Positions 6,740 through 8,151 of a DNA stretch of 8,151 nt are shown piece after piece (within the stretch, counting starts at the first letter, position 1; each line of letters opens with the position of its first letter). The position numbers and the translations under genes were made by a program. The notes under the pieces are model-generated. The model had not been told where the DNA came from. It worked only from the letters and a program-made list of their open reading frames with translations, and made no database searches. The DNA lies in contig JANYJT010000099.1 of assembly GCA_025358395.1 (NCBI GenBank), positions 1-8,151 of the forward strand. Direction: 5' to 3'. The DNA comes from Bacteroidia bacterium. GTDB lineage: Bacteria; Bacteroidota; Bacteroidia; Bacteroidales; Prolixibacteraceae.

Positions 6740-7786
6740 ATGGAACATTTACGACAATTACTAAACCGATTTTTGGAAGGGAAAATAAGCCTCCCGGAAC
6801 ATATTGAATTATCGGAGCTACTGGCTGACAAGGAAAATATTGATGTCGAACAAATCTTGCTTGCCGACATGAACAATTACCTTGAATCAAAAAGGATTTT
6901 GCACCATGATTTAAGTCCCCTTCTTGATCAGGTTCATCACCAGATTCGGTTAAAAGAAAACAATGACAGCCGACATAGTACTTGGTGGCTTAATTTTCAA
7001 CGAGTTGCAGCGATTTTAATCTTTCCGTTACTAATCTCATTTTTGGCATATCTTTATATTCAATCAGATCAATTAGTCAATCCAGTTTCATATGCCGAGA
7101 TTCAATGTCCGCTGGGAGTCCGCACCAGATTTCAACTTCCCGACGGATCAAAAGGCTATTTAAACAGCGGATCACGATTAAAATATCCAGTTCAGTTTAT
7201 TGGTGAACGAAAAGTTGAACTTATTGGTGAAGCTTTTTTTGATGTGGTTCACAACAAGGACATTCCATTTCATGTAAATACAAAAAATCTGGATATCAAA
7301 GTGTTAGGAACAACTTTCAATGTAATTGCCAACGAAGACGAAAGAACAGAAGAAATTGTTCTGCAAACAGGGAAAGTAGATGTGTCGTTCAAGGATGGAA
7401 AACAAGTCGCGGTGATGATCCCCAACGAACTATTGACACTGGATATTGAAAAACAGACAATTGCAAAAATAGAAGTTGAGGCTTCTCAATATAGTACATG
7501 GAAGGAAGGCAAACTGGTTTTCAGAAATGAAAACATGGAGCAGGTGGCGCGCCGTTTAAGCCGCTGGTACAACGCCGAAGTGGTGGTTGACGACCGGTTG
7601 CTCGACGACTATACCTTTCACGCAACATTTAGTGACGAGCCACTTGATGAAGTATTGAAACTCATTTCAATCACTACACCAATCAGTTATAAAGAAGAAA
7701 AAAGGACTACAAATTCAGATGGAGTATATCAGAAAAGAAAAATTTGGATACATACAAATCAGTCAAAAATCAGTCATTTCAAATAA
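6740..7786 (+). CDS. FecR-family anti-sigma factor with DUF4974 C-terminus
   Basis: This 348-aa inner-membrane anti-sigma factor is expected to hold the ECF sigma factor until the outer-membrane receptor signals. The cytoplasmic N-terminal region (1-~80) is followed by one membrane helix (~89-107, AAILIFPLLISFLAYLYI), a periplasmic FecR domain (~117-220) with RFQLPDGSKGYLNSGS and VELIGEAFFDV, and a C-terminal DUF4974 module (~258-325, LVFRNENMEQVARRLSRWY) thought to contact the receptor STN domain. VLGTTFNV holds Gly190-Thr191; a Gly-Thr bond in this FecR motif is, as I recall, the self-cleavage site in Pseudomonas relatives, so similar processing is possible (inference). ATG 6740, preceded by AAGGGA, is preferred over an in-frame TTG at 6722. 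The DUF4974 part contains a GC-rich island unlike the rest of the gene. Confidence 0.93.
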   Translation: MEHLRQLLNRFLEGKISLPEHIELSELLADKENIDVEQILLADMNNYLESKRILHHDLSPLLDQVHHQIRLKENNDSRHSTWWLNFQRVAAILIFPLLISFLAYLYIQSDQLVNPVSYAEIQCPLGVRTRFQLPDGSKGYLNSGSRLKYPVQFIGERKVELIGEAFFDVVHNKDIPFHVNTKNLDIKVLGTTFNVIANEDERTEEIVLQTGKVDVSFKDGKQVAVMIPNELLTLDIEKQTIAKIEVEASQYSTWKEGKLVFRNENMEQVARRLSRWYNAEVVVDDRLLDDYTFHATFSDEPLDEVLKLISITTPISYKEEKRTTNSDGVYQKRKIWIHTNQSKISHFK

Positions 7787-7820
7787 AAAAAAACAGGAAA
7801 GTGTTTGCACCACTTCCCTG
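7785..7820 (-). terminator. Strong intrinsic terminator on the minus strand
   Basis: CAGGAAAGTG (7794-7803) pairs with CACTTCCCTG (7811-7820) in a 10-bp stem with a single A-C mismatch and a 7-nt loop. On the minus strand the stem is followed at once by nine T residues (complement of the A-run 7785-7793), the canonical terminator form. Read rightward the A-run precedes the stem and no T-run follows, so it should not stop fecR transcripts. No minus-strand gene is present that would need it. Confidence 0.7.
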
Positions 7821-7866
7821 CAATAATCAAGTAGTACAAAGCTCTATTAATTGTTTAACCACTTAA
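7785..7866 (-). ncRNA. Predicted cis-antisense RNA to the susC leader (DonS-like)
   Basis: A minus-strand -7 box (7872-7879) and a strong minus-strand terminator (7785-7820) bracket about 80 nt with no coding content, opposite the untranslated leader of the SusC-like gene. Position, orientation and length agree with the DonS class of antisense RNAs that, as I recall, repress ECF-sigma/anti-sigma-controlled polysaccharide loci in Bacteroides fragilis. The RNA would be fully complementary to the mRNA just upstream of the receptor start codon and could affect its translation or stability. Both ends are predicted from motifs; the 5' end is uncertain by several bases and no -33 element was found. 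Confidence 0.5.
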
Positions 7867-7871
7867 TGATT

Positions 7872-7879
7872 CAAATTTA
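7872..7879 (-). promoter_or_regulatory. Possible -7 box driving the antisense RNA
   Basis: The minus strand reads TAAATTTG here, an exact TAnnTTTG match overlapping the first base of the susC ATG. A transcript starting about 6 nt further on would end at the minus-strand terminator after roughly 80 nt. No TTTG -33 box is visible at usual spacing. Confidence 0.4.
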
Positions 7880-8151
7880 TGAAAAAAAAACGAATCAGGG
7901 TGCCGGTATTTCTCTGTGCACTCTTTAAACTTATGAAAATTATGCGCTTAAGTGTATTTTTTTTACTGCTGTTTGTTGCGCAATCCTTTGCAACAGTTAC
8001 TTATTCACAACAAACCCGACTGACACTGAAAATGCAAGGGGTTAAAGTGATCGATGTTTTAAGTAAGATTGAAGATGAGAGTGAATTTTTCTTTCTCTTT
8101 AATCAAAAGCTTGTGGATGTTGAACGACAGGTAAATTTAGACGTTAAAAAC
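7879..8151 (+). CDS. SusC/RagA-type TonB-dependent receptor, N-terminal part (cut by window edge)
   Basis: The first 91 codons of an outer-membrane TonB-linked receptor that would import oligosaccharides or other ligands with a SusD-like lipoprotein. The basic start MKKKRIRVP is followed by an extended signal region whose hydrophobic core is LSVFFLLLFVAQSFA, with cleavage likely near TYSQ-Q (about residue 44). Residues ~47-91 form an STN signalling domain: LTLKMQGVKVIDVLSKIE, then FFFLFNQKLVDVERQVNL. STN domains pass ligand occupancy to a FecR partner, which matches the adjacent anti-sigma gene. In-frame ATGs at 7933 and 7942 are alternative starts; 7879 is preferred because the long basic N-terminus is typical of this subfamily. 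The frame begins with a run of nine A after ATG. Carboxypeptidase-like, plug and barrel domains lie beyond the edge. Confidence 0.92.
   Translation, partial: MKKKRIRVPVFLCALFKLMKIMRLSVFFLLLFVAQSFATVTYSQQTRLTLKMQGVKVIDVLSKIEDESEFFFLFNQKLVDVERQVNLDVKN

Overview
The window looks like chromosomal DNA from a member of the Bacteroidota, probably an environmental or marine relative of Bacteroidales/Marinilabiliales. The family-level guess is inference only. Four things support the phylum: a GH92 mannosidase, an ECF sigma / FecR anti-sigma / SusC-type TonB-receptor cascade, the Bacteroidota-typical secreted protein usually labelled 'asparagine synthetase B', and promoter-like TAnnTTTG boxes. Most genes lack Shine-Dalgarno sequences, which also fits.

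Left part (1-2718): the N-terminal third of a lipoprotein of the putative-oxidoreductase (Gfo/Idh/MocA-related) type runs off the left edge on the minus strand. It is divergent from a complete secreted GH92 alpha-mannosidase, with 145 bp between the two starts. The mannosidase keeps its catalytic acid, its catalytic-base candidates and the His-Glu pair associated with alpha-1,2 linkages.

Middle part (2719-5796): a 245-bp spacer up to the chosen dnaB start holds a palindrome, an 11-bp direct repeat, a likely terminator with an alternative hairpin, and a -7 box. It is followed by the replicative helicase gene dnaB. The last 14 nt of dnaB overlap the start of an exported conserved protein of unknown function, whose start is set by a perfect AGGAGG inside dnaB. 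These two genes look transcriptionally and translationally coupled.

Right part (5797-8151): the DNA becomes visibly more AT-rich and carries the regulatory head of a polysaccharide-utilisation-type locus: an ECF sigma factor, a 213-bp spacer, a FecR-type anti-sigma factor, then the first 91 codons of a SusC-like receptor with an STN signalling domain. Together these form a trans-envelope relay in which receptor occupancy is sensed by FecR and releases the sigma factor. The substrate cannot be told because the rest of the locus lies beyond the edge.

The most interesting non-coding signal is in the fecR-susC spacer. A strong intrinsic terminator points along the minus strand, where no gene exists, and a minus-strand TAAATTTG box overlaps the susC start codon. 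Together they outline an antisense RNA of about 80 nt against the susC leader, resembling the DonS class of cis-antisense RNAs known from Bacteroides fragilis. No tRNA, rRNA, CRISPR array, IS element or intein was seen, and no stretch over 300 bp lacks a gene.
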